Assembly (NCBI GenBank): GCA_023428645.1
Contig: JAEYXD010000177.1
Location: forward strand, 1-20,578
Direction of reading: 5' to 3'
From: Pseudomonadota bacterium
Lineage (GTDB): Bacteria > Pseudomonadota > Gammaproteobacteria > Steroidobacterales > Steroidobacteraceae
DNA length: 20,578 nucleotides
The notes beneath the pieces are model-generated. The model did no database searches. It was not told the origin of the DNA and was given only the letters and a program-made list of their open reading frames with translations. Each line of letters opens with the position of its first letter. Positions within the stretch are counted from its first letter, which is position 1. This document shows, piece by piece, positions 14,345 through 20,578 of the stretch. Made by a program: the position numbers and the translations under genes.

Positions 14345-14961
14345 TGTCCGCCTTGCGCATTGGTGCGACCCCGCGGTCGCGAACGAACCCACAGCAGCAT
14401 GCCGGCGAGGCCCATGATGAGGGCGACGCCGCTGAGCACGTCCTTGAAGCGCAGCCGGCCCTCGGCGGTCGCGGACGCTTCCAGAAGCGGGGCGATCTGC
14501 CGGGCGACCGCGCGCTCCACGCTTCGCTCGATCAGCACCGACAACTCCGCTGGGTTGGCCGCCGGATTCGGCGAGCGCCTCGATTCACTCCCTTGCGCCT
14601 GCGCCGCGCCCATCGCACTCAGCGCTTCGTTGGACGCGAACCGCGCGGCTGGAATGCGAGTCTTCGCCGCATGGCCGTCGCCGACGTCGACGATCACGAC
14701 GAGCGCGGTCGGTGCGGCCGGTCGAAAGCGAAACGCGCCATCGACATCGGTGCCGCCGCGGAACAGCTCGTTGCCCTGCTCGTCGCGAATGATGAGCCGC
14801 GCCGCGCGGGCACGTCCGCCGCCGCCGAAGAACGCGTATCCCTGCAGGACGCCGTCATCGACCGCGGCGAACACCTTCAAATCGTGAGCGTCCACGGCGC
14901 CGCACACGAACAGCAGCAGGCCTGCCAGCAGGATCTCGCGGATACGAATGCAGACGCTCAT
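14341..14961 (-). CDS. nikL: NikL-type periplasmic-domain component of the nickel ECF transporter
   Basis: This accessory membrane protein replaces CbiN in NikM-L-Q-O nickel importers. It has 206 residues. A signal peptide precedes a likely cleavage at VDA-HDL (25/26). A beta-sandwich carboxypeptidase-regulatory-like domain follows (about 27-95, with GYAFFGGGGRARAARL and a TDVDGAFRFRP strand). Then comes a linker and a probable helical stretch (about 138-170), then one membrane helix (about 175-192) and a basic cytoplasmic end. The mature protein would begin with His26, a possible metal ligand. Its ATG overlaps the nikM stop (14958-14961) and its stop overlaps the nikQ GTG. The assignment rests on domain order and context more than on a single diagnostic motif. 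Confidence 0.8.
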   Translation of the reverse strand: MSVCIRIREILLAGLLLFVCGAVDAHDLKVFAAVDDGVLQGYAFFGGGGRARAARLIIRDEQGNELFRGGTDVDGAFRFRPAAPTALVVIVDVGDGHAAKTRIPAARFASNEALSAMGAAQAQGSESRRSPNPAANPAELSVLIERSVERAVARQIAPLLEASATAEGRLRFKDVLSGVALIMGLAGMLLWVRSRPRGRTNAQGGQ

Positions 14962-15587
14962 GCCACCGGCTCCACCGCACCGAGCGCTCCGCGCAGCGCC
15001 TCCGGACGGACGCGCTTGAGAAAGCCGACCGCGAACGCGGTGGTCAATCCTTCGGCGAGCATGAGCGGCAAGTAGCTTGCCGCCACGATCGGCGCCGACG
15101 GCACGAATTCGGACGAGGACAGGACGAGCGCCAATACGACGCCGCCCGCGGTGCCGGCAACGGACAGCACGGCGCACAGGAAACCGGCGACGGCAGCGCC
15201 GCGCGATGACAGGCGGCGGATCAGCGGCAGAAACAGCGCGCCGCACACGACACCCGGCAACGCGATATTGAGCGTGTTGACGCCGAGCGTCGTGACGCCG
15301 CCAACCCCGAACAACAGCACCTGGAGCAGCAGCGCGATCAGCACGGCCGGGAACGCGGCCGCACCGATGGTGAGTCCCATCAACGCCGACAGGAGTAAAT
15401 GGATGCTCGACGGGCCGACGGGAATGGCGACGAGCGAAACCACGAAGAACATCGCGGACAGGATCGCGACTCGAGGCACTTGCGAATCATCGAGACGACG
15501 CACTGCGAACGCCACGGCAGCCGCCGCCCCGATTCCGCCGCCGATGAGTACGGGTGCGGACAGCAGACCATCGGGAATATGAGCCAT
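14958..15587 (-). CDS. cbiM: Nickel-binding ECF transporter component NikM/CbiM
   Basis: This is the substrate-binding membrane subunit (S component) of the nickel/cobalt importer. It has 209 residues and begins MAHIPDG, the family hallmark. After Met removal the N-terminal amine and the second-residue His help bind the metal. The second metal-binding histidine region is PVGPSSIHLLLSALMG (His63). The remaining chain is made of hydrophobic helices, as expected for CbiM. GAGG five bases upstream of the ATG supports the start. It heads the nikM-L-Q-O run, 15 bp after the pore-loop protein gene. Nickel is preferred over cobalt because of the urease genes and NikL. Confidence 0.93.
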   Translation of the reverse strand: MAHIPDGLLSAPVLIGGGIGAAAAVAFAVRRLDDSQVPRVAILSAMFFVVSLVAIPVGPSSIHLLLSALMGLTIGAAAFPAVLIALLLQVLLFGVGGVTTLGVNTLNIALPGVVCGALFLPLIRRLSSRGAAVAGFLCAVLSVAGTAGGVVLALVLSSSEFVPSAPIVAASYLPLMLAEGLTTAFAVGFLKRVRPEALRGALGAVEPVA

Positions 15588-15602
15588 GTGCGCCTCGTTG
15601 CG

Positions 15603-16679
15603 TCACGACCTGTCGTTGACCTCGTCATCGGACAGCGGCGACTGCCAGGGCTCGTGGACAGGCATCAACGTAGCCCGTGAGATGTGGCGCAAGCTCGGAA
15701 CATAGTCGGCGCGCAGCGAGCCGAGGTCGTGCACCCAACGCTCCTTGTCGGCCGCGATCGGCACTCCCTGCGCGCGAAGCTTGTCGTACAGCCCGCCGAG
15801 CGCGGCGCTCGTGTCGGCACTGCGGAGTTCCCCAAGCCCCGCCTGCTTCGGACGATCGCCGATCAACTCGCCTGCGATGGTATGCAAGGCGCTGATGCCG
15901 GTCGCTCGGCAGAGGCGCGCCGCTTCGGTACTGTCCTTGGAGTCAGCGGAGACGAGCACGAGCGAGACGGCATCGAGAACCGTCGCCGCCGTATCGACCC
16001 AGTTGCCGCGGTAGATCGACGGCACGTAGGCGAGGATCGGCGAGATCGCGTGCGTCTCCAGCACCCCGCGGAACCAGTCCTCCCAGCTCTCCCAGACGGA
16101 CGCATCGTGAGTTCGGCCGCTCCGCTGCAGTGACTCGAGCAGACTCACGCAAGCCGACTCGGCGCCGACCGTGCGGGAATGAAGCCAGCCGCCCTTACGC
16201 TCGCGCACCTGGACCGCGGCCTGGTAGCCGGGCACGAACGTGAAGAGAAGAATGACGATACCGAGGCCGATCGCCGCCTCGGCGATCGCCAACAGTTGTC
16301 CGGTGAGCGTCTTCGGCGTCTGGAATCCCAGCGTGCTCAGCGCCGAGCCGCTGGCGACCATTGCCTTCACCCAGCCCGACTCCGCATTCACGCCCCACAA
16401 GATGAGACTGAAGGAGAACTGCACCAGCAGGAACCAGATCATGACGATGCAGAAGATGAACAACGGCATCAGCCAGGCCTGCGCGTGCTTCACTTGTGCC
16501 TGGGTGCGTTTGCCGCGTGCGAGCGCGTGCACGATGGCGATGACGATACGGGCGGCCGCGCGCTGCAGGAAGTCCCGCTCACGCCGGTTCAGCAGCATCA
16601 TCCGGATGATGGATCTGAAGTAGATGAGCAGCCCGACACTGCCGAGCACAACGAGCAGCAAGCGCATCACGGTACTCAT
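15603..16679 (-). CDS. Two-TM pore-loop (ion-channel-like) membrane protein with cytoplasmic domain
   Basis: I do not recognise a named family for this 358-residue protein. It has an N-terminal helix (about 5-22) and a basic stretch, then a helix at 70-96. A re-entrant-like segment KAMVASGSALSTLGFQTPKTLTG (105-127) follows, then a helix at 128-150 (LLAIAEAAIGLGIVILLF) and a soluble region of about 200 residues. The 70-150 part matches the layout of two-TM potassium channels, where the filter TxGYGD is followed by a residue P, a hydrophilic turn and an inner helix LLAI-E-xxxGL. The filter here reads STLGFQTP, so selectivity is probably not standard potassium. AGGAGG six bases before ATG 16679 is a strong start signal. 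It lies between the urea transporter and nikM; a role in ammonium, potassium or nickel movement is speculation. Confidence 0.7.
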   Translation of the reverse strand: MSTVMRLLLVVLGSVGLLIYFRSIIRMMLLNRRERDFLQRAAARIVIAIVHALARGKRTQAQVKHAQAWLMPLFIFCIVMIWFLLVQFSFSLILWGVNAESGWVKAMVASGSALSTLGFQTPKTLTGQLLAIAEAAIGLGIVILLFTFVPGYQAAVQVRERKGGWLHSRTVGAESACVSLLESLQRSGRTHDASVWESWEDWFRGVLETHAISPILAYVPSIYRGNWVDTAATVLDAVSLVLVSADSKDSTEAARLCRATGISALHTIAGELIGDRPKQAGLGELRSADTSAALGGLYDKLRAQGVPIAADKERWVHDLGSLRADYVPSLRHISRATLMPVHEPWQSPLSDDEVNDRS

Positions 16680-16699
16680 GGTGCTCCTCCTAGCGGGCG

Positions 16700-17737
16700 T
16701 CAGCGGCCCGATGCGGGCCGCTTCTCGGTGACCAGACCGTCCCTGATCGGCACGTGCAGATGCGGCTGCAGCTTCTGCTTCGGCAGCAGGAACAGCCATG
16801 TCGCGAAGACGAACGGCGCCGTGAACGTCGGGATGCCCAATGGCGCGAGCGCCCCGTCCATCGCACCCTGGACGAACACCGTGAAGATCGTGCCGAGCAG
16901 CGCGAAGAGCATCACGCGCCACCCAGGCTTGAAGAATGCGCTGCCCAGGCCGGCCGCGGTCAGAACCGCGCTGAAGCCGAACAGGCCCTCCTCGATGTCC
17001 TTCAGGCTAGCGCCGAGATAGAGCCCTAGAATGACGCCCACCGCGGAGCCCGCGAGCGCGAGCCCGCCAGCCCAGAGCGAACTGACCAGCAAGCCGATCA
17101 CGATGAGCACACCGCTGATGGCGTTGTTGATGAGGAACACCTGCGCCGGCCCCTTCAACCAGGCTGCGATCAGCGGCGCGGCAGCCAGGTGTTGATCTAG
17201 TCCCGACACGTCCGCCGGATGCGGCAGCTGCGGCGGTCCCATCGAGCCGATCTGCAGATCTCCGAACGCATATGGCATCAGCACCAGGAACCATGTCGTC
17301 AGCACGAACGGAAACGTGAGCGCGGGCGCGCCCCAGGTCTTCATCACGTTGGAGACCGCCAGCATGACGACCGTGGACGTCGCCGCGCCGATGACGACGA
17401 TGAACCACATTTCCGGGCTGAGATCGATAAAGGTCGGCACCGCCGCGCCGACCAGCACGCCGTTGAACCCGTACATCCCCTGGCGCAGCGAGCCTTCGTC
17501 GACGTCGAGCACGATCGCCGTCACGGTCGCGATGATCAACGCGATGATGCTGCTGATAGCGATCGCCATGTGCCCCACGGCAATGGCGCCCCAGACGATC
17601 GCCGCCAGGAAGAACAGGCCGGTCAGCGGATTGTTCTGGAAGATGACCTGCCCCGCTCCCCGCAAGTTCACGTCGACGAAACGGACGAACGTGTTGCGCT
17701 CCACCAGCGCCGCCCAACCGGAAGTGCTGTTTGCCAT
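16700..17737 (-). CDS. Urea transporter (UT/SLC14 family)
   Basis: This is an inner-membrane urea channel-like transporter feeding urease. It has 345 residues with the clear two-fold internal repeat of the family: NNPLTG (35-40) against NNAISG (204-209), GMYGFNGVLVGAA (87-99) against GLFGFSAVLTAAG (251-263), and TFPFVLTTWFLVL (141-153) against TFTAPFVFATWLFLL (304-318). These repeats form the two halves lining the urea pore. GAGGAG six bases upstream supports the ATG. It sits 21 bp after ureD and 20 bp before the pore-loop protein, so it belongs to the urease/nickel operon. Confidence 0.92.
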   Translation of the reverse strand: MANSTSGWAALVERNTFVRFVDVNLRGAGQVIFQNNPLTGLFFLAAIVWGAIAVGHMAIAISSIIALIIATVTAIVLDVDEGSLRQGMYGFNGVLVGAAVPTFIDLSPEMWFIVVIGAATSTVVMLAVSNVMKTWGAPALTFPFVLTTWFLVLMPYAFGDLQIGSMGPPQLPHPADVSGLDQHLAAAPLIAAWLKGPAQVFLINNAISGVLIVIGLLVSSLWAGGLALAGSAVGVILGLYLGASLKDIEEGLFGFSAVLTAAGLGSAFFKPGWRVMLFALLGTIFTVFVQGAMDGALAPLGIPTFTAPFVFATWLFLLPKQKLQPHLHVPIRDGLVTEKRPASGR

Positions 17738-17758
17738 GGGAGGCTCCTCGAAATTCCA

Positions 17759-18667
17759 TCAACCCCAGAGAAAATTCTCGGGGACGCACGCGCCAACCAC
17801 CTCCTGCCGGGCCAGGGACCAGAAGCGGCGAATCGCCGCGACCACGGGCGCCGACTCGAAACCGAGCACCTTCACGACGAGCCCGGCATCGCGCGGCAGA
17901 TGACTGGCACCGAACACGAGATCCGCCGTCGTATCGAAGCTGGGATCGATGGCATCGAACAGCCGCTCGGCGTGCTGCTTGGGGGTGAGTATCACGAGGC
18001 TGCCGAAGACGTGGAACGAGCCCATCGCGCCAAGTCGCGCGACCGTATTGCGGCGCGGCTCGACGACGAACTTCTCGGTGAACAGGGAATGGCCGTCCCC
18101 CCGCGCCGCATGCAGCGTCGAGGAGAACAGGTCGTAGCGGAACAATTCACCCTGGCCGTAGTGCTTGCGCCCTGCCATCAGGACTTCGGAGTAGATCAAG
18201 GTCGCGCTGGGATCGATCGAGACCGACGTGTGCTGCACGAAGCGCGACGACTCGTGCGGAATCAGCGGATGCGGGATGTACTCGAGATAGGCGCTGGGAC
18301 CGAGCACGAACTGCTGGGTCTGCGTCGCGTAATTCGCATCCATCCGATGAATCTTGGTGGCGGCCTGCGAGGTGACATGCGCCTGCGAACCTGCGCCCAT
18401 CTCGATCTCGATCCGATACCGATCACCCTGGAGCATGCCGCCGGAATTGGAAATCATGCAGACACACGGCAGGCCGGGCATCTCCTCGTCCCAATACAAC
18501 GCCTGTTGTACCAACAACGGCGCACGCCGATGCAAGGTCCGCAGCAGCGAGTGGTTTGGCTGCCGCTCGAAACCGAGCCGCAGGAACGCACACTTGCCGA
18601 ACGATCCACTCGGAAGCTGCTGCGGCTCGTCGAGGTATGCCGCCAGTTCCCGCGGAGCGTCAGGCAC
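17759..18667 (-). CDS. ureD: Urease accessory protein UreD (UreH)
   Basis: This chaperone binds urease apoprotein and, with UreF and UreG, directs nickel delivery. From the GTG at 18667 it has 302 residues. The GTG overlaps the ureG stop as TAGTG, and AAGGAG lies six bases upstream. Family landmarks are SNSGGMLQGDRYRIEIEMG (74-91), the TSQAATKIHRM stretch (99-109) and LEYIPHPLIPHESSRF (128-143). Length is within the usual range (about 270-310). Its place after ureG (order E-F-G-D) differs from the common proteobacterial arrangement in which ureD precedes the structural genes. Confidence 0.93.
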   Translation of the reverse strand: MPDAPRELAAYLDEPQQLPSGSFGKCAFLRLGFERQPNHSLLRTLHRRAPLLVQQALYWDEEMPGLPCVCMISNSGGMLQGDRYRIEIEMGAGSQAHVTSQAATKIHRMDANYATQTQQFVLGPSAYLEYIPHPLIPHESSRFVQHTSVSIDPSATLIYSEVLMAGRKHYGQGELFRYDLFSSTLHAARGDGHSLFTEKFVVEPRRNTVARLGAMGSFHVFGSLVILTPKQHAERLFDAIDPSFDTTADLVFGASHLPRDAGLVVKVLGFESAPVVAAIRRFWSLARQEVVGACVPENFLWG

Positions 18668-19305
18668 TATGCGCTCCTTCCAAGCTTGCGGCTGTCGAAC
18701 AAGACGCGCTCCTCGATCAGCCGCACGATTTCGGGAATGCCCTCGCCGGTCTTGCAATTCGTGAACACGAAAGGCTTGCGGCCGCGCATCAGGCGGGAAT
18801 CGTCCTCCATGACTTGCAAACTCGCACCCACATACGGCGCCAGATCCGTCTTGTTGATGACGAGAATGTCCGATTGCGTGATCCCCGGGCCGTTCTTGCG
18901 CGGAATCTTGTCGCCCGCCGCCACGTCGATCACGTAGATGAAAAAGTCGATCAATGCCGGGCTGAAGGTCAGCGTCAGGTTATCGCCGCCGCTTTCGAGG
19001 AGCACCAGATCCGAGTCCGGAAACTTCGCTTCCATCTCCTCGACGGCGGCGAGATTCATGCTCGGGTCCTCACGTACCGCGGTATGCGGGCAGCCGCCCG
19101 TCTCGACCCCCACGATGCGCTCCTCGACGAGCACGCCCCGCAAGGTGCGCTGCACGTGACGGGCGTCCTCGGTCGTCACGACATCATTGGTGACGACGAG
19201 CACGCGCTGACCGAGATCGACGAGCAGCGGCGTGATCGCCTCGATGAGCGCCGTCTTGCCGGAGCCGACCGGACCGCCGATGCCGATGCGTGGAATCTTT
19301 TTCAT
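18667..19305 (-). CDS. ureG: Urease accessory GTPase UreG
   Basis: This is the SIMIBI-class GTPase that carries nickel and hydrolyses GTP during urease activation. The P-loop GGPVGSGKT is near the N-terminus. The conserved nickel-binding Cys-Pro-His is in GGCPHTAVREDPSMN. ESGGDNL and the guanine-specificity motif NKTD follow. I chose the ATG at 19305 (MKKIPRIGIGG) because family members begin there and a GGGGAG lies about 10 bases upstream. An ATG six codons earlier (19323) has no Shine-Dalgarno but could be used by coupling to ureF, whose stop is four bases away. The product is 212 residues (218 from the earlier start). Neighbours are ureF upstream and ureD overlapping downstream. Confidence 0.96.
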   Translation of the reverse strand: MKKIPRIGIGGPVGSGKTALIEAITPLLVDLGQRVLVVTNDVVTTEDARHVQRTLRGVLVEERIVGVETGGCPHTAVREDPSMNLAAVEEMEAKFPDSDLVLLESGGDNLTLTFSPALIDFFIYVIDVAAGDKIPRKNGPGITQSDILVINKTDLAPYVGASLQVMEDDSRLMRGRKPFVFTNCKTGEGIPEIVRLIEERVLFDSRKLGRSA

Positions 19306-19327
19306 CGGGAAGTCGCTCCCCATTCGG

Positions 19328-20071
19328 TCAAGTCATGAACAAGCGGACGCGCGCCTTGACATGCACGGCGGCGAGAATGTCGATCGTGGGCGCGAAGCTC
19401 GCCATGTCATCGATCGTGGCCTCGGCCGCCTGCTCGTAGAACGCGCCGATCCGGCCGCTCACGTCGAGCAGGATCTTTTGCGTATCGATGAACGCGATGC
19501 GCATCAGCCGCAGCGCCGCGCCGAGAATCGTGGTCGCGACCGCATACTGCTGTACGCCGAAGGCATCGGGGCGCGCGATGCCGAGCGCGGCGAGCGCCAT
19601 CGCCAAGCTGACGGCATGCGTGCCAGGCGTTTCGCCGCGCACGATCCGTTCCAGCCAGTCACGACCGAGCGGCTCGCCGACGACGGCGCACGTCAACTCG
19701 CAGAGCTTACGACCCGTTCGCACGGCCATGAGCCTCGTTTCCTCGTTGACCTTGCGTTCGAAGAGAGCACGGTCGATGACAAGTAGCGCCGCCGTGTCCT
19801 GGGCGCGCGCGGCATCATGGGCACACAACAGCGCGATGCCATCCGTGAGCGCGCTCTGGCGCATGGCCGTCAGCACGAACTCACGCAGCGTGGCTGGATC
19901 ATCCACCAGCTCACGCTGGACCGCGGCCTCGAGACCGTTCGAGAACGAAAAGCTGCCGATCGGCAACGCCGAGTCGCCGAACTGCAGCAGGTGCAGCAGT
20001 CGCGGCAGATGCGGCGCGCGAGTCAGCTCGATGATCCTCGCCGCGTCCGCCGCCTGAGGTCGGGTCGTCAT
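19328..20071 (-). CDS. ureF: Urease accessory protein UreF
   Basis: This all-helical adaptor binds UreD and recruits UreG to the urease apoprotein, acting as a gate on GTP hydrolysis. It has 247 residues. The hallmark FGDSALPIGSFSFSNGLE spans 31-48. The C-terminal region carries the usual SDIAAMRH-like helix in altered form (IDILAAVHVKARVRLF). The ATG overlaps the ureE stop as ATGA (20068-20071), so translation is coupled. The start gives a slightly extended N-terminus compared with short family members, which is common. Confidence 0.95.
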   Translation of the reverse strand: MTTRPQAADAARIIELTRAPHLPRLLHLLQFGDSALPIGSFSFSNGLEAAVQRELVDDPATLREFVLTAMRQSALTDGIALLCAHDAARAQDTAALLVIDRALFERKVNEETRLMAVRTGRKLCELTCAVVGEPLGRDWLERIVRGETPGTHAVSLAMALAALGIARPDAFGVQQYAVATTILGAALRLMRIAFIDTQKILLDVSGRIGAFYEQAAEATIDDMASFAPTIDILAAVHVKARVRLFMT

Positions 20072-20578
20072 GGCGCTGCTGTCCGCATCGGCTCGTCGTG
20101 CGCGTGGGGCTGCAAGCCGTGCGAGTGGGCCACCGCGCCGCCGAACAGACGGCGCGACTCGTGCGGCGCGAGGTACGGAATGACTTCCGCGCCGGGCATG
20201 AAGTCGTAACGCACGCCCGGGAACGCATGCGTCTTCATCACCGACGCCATGACCTTCAGATCGACGGTGAGCGGCACGAACACTCGCGTGTCCTTCACGA
20301 TCGCCGGCCAGTGCTGATTGCCCAGCGCATGTCCGAGCTCGAACACCGTGCGCACGAGTGCCTCGGCGCTGCCGCCGGTCACGGCGGCCAGATCGATGAC
20401 CATCACGTCATTGAGATCGATGTCCGCCACGATCGCGTGCCGGCGCGACTCGTCCCAGAGCAGAACGTCGCCGTCGCGCAGCCGCGTATTACGCGCCAAC
20501 GCCAGCGCCACCTCTTCACCCTGATCGGTCGCCTTGCGCAGCCGACTTTTCTGCGCCTCCCATTGATCGAGCCTCAGC
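20068..20578 (-). CDS. ureE: Urease accessory nickel metallochaperone UreE, 5' end missing at window edge
   Basis: This dimeric metallochaperone supplies nickel to UreG. The open frame continues past the right edge, so the true start is outside; the GTG at 20511 is internal. Visible residues upstream of it read LDQWEAQKSRLRKATDQGEE, which is the conserved UreE N-terminal domain. About 169 residues are present. The C-terminal domain includes LGHALGNQHWP, VMASVMKTHAFPG (the metal-binding histidine at the dimer interface) and a short histidine-rich tail (AHSHGLQPHAH), which can bind extra nickel. Its stop overlaps ureF. Urease structural genes are expected upstream, beyond the window. Confidence 0.94.
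   Translation of the reverse strand, partial: LRLDQWEAQKSRLRKATDQGEEVALALARNTRLRDGDVLLWDESRRHAIVADIDLNDVMVIDLAAVTGGSAEALVRTVFELGHALGNQHWPAIVKDTRVFVPLTVDLKVMASVMKTHAFPGVRYDFMPGAEVIPYLAPHESRRLFGGAVAHSHGLQPHAHDEPMRTAAP

Noticed and set aside
12891..14360. A 489-codon frame read as one long NikO protein
   Set aside because: The ABC domain starts at the ATG at 13613; the extra upstream part runs in the wrong frame through nikQ.
13820..14887. A 355-codon plus-strand frame antisense to nikQ and nikL
   Set aside because: The minus-strand genes have overlapping starts and stops and family motifs, and this frame has none.
17219..18937. A 572-codon open frame on the plus strand across the urea transporter, ureD and ureG
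   Set aside because: It is antisense to three clear family genes. Its translation is rich in Arg, His and Glu with no domain, which is typical of shadow frames in GC-rich DNA.

Overview
The window is a GC-rich stretch of chromosome from a Gram-negative bacterium, almost certainly a proteobacterium. The evidence is a TonB-dependent receptor, Tat- and Sec-exported periplasmic enzymes, a TRAP transporter and an HdeA-type periplasmic chaperone. Coding is dense and many genes join through ATGA, GTGA or TAGTG overlaps. The taxon cannot be fixed from the sequence alone; a soil-type gamma- or betaproteobacterium is a guess. No rRNA, tRNA, CRISPR array, insertion sequence or phage gene was seen.

Left part (1-3700). 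A TRAP transporter (dctQ, then dctM running off the left edge) is transcribed leftward. It diverges from two exported alpha/beta hydrolases transcribed rightward. A perfect 12-bp-arm dyad lies in the divergent gap, and a 26-bp palindrome separates the two hydrolases. A convergent hairpin closes this part.

Middle part (3793-11295). A 943-residue TonB-dependent receptor (minus strand) diverges across about 550 bp from a three-gene plus-strand operon. The operon encodes a Tat-exported D-amino-acid-oxidase-like flavoprotein whose domain order is circularly permuted, an exported protein made of three tandem RidA domains, and a Tat-exported flavin amine oxidase of the L-amino-acid-oxidase type. Read together this looks like a periplasmic pathway: two oxidases make imino acids and the RidA protein hydrolyses them to keto acids and ammonia. 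This is the most unusual system in the window.

Right part (11508-20578). Two tandem FluC/CrcB fluoride channel genes (plus strand) face hdeA (minus strand). Then comes one long leftward gene cluster entering from the right edge: ureE, ureF, ureG, ureD, a urea transporter, a two-TM pore-loop protein, nikM, nikL, nikQ, nikO. This couples urease maturation with urea import and nickel import. The urease structural genes are not in the window; they are expected beyond the right edge. FluC, HdeA and urease all fit acid or ammonia physiology, so this part may act as an acid-survival block.
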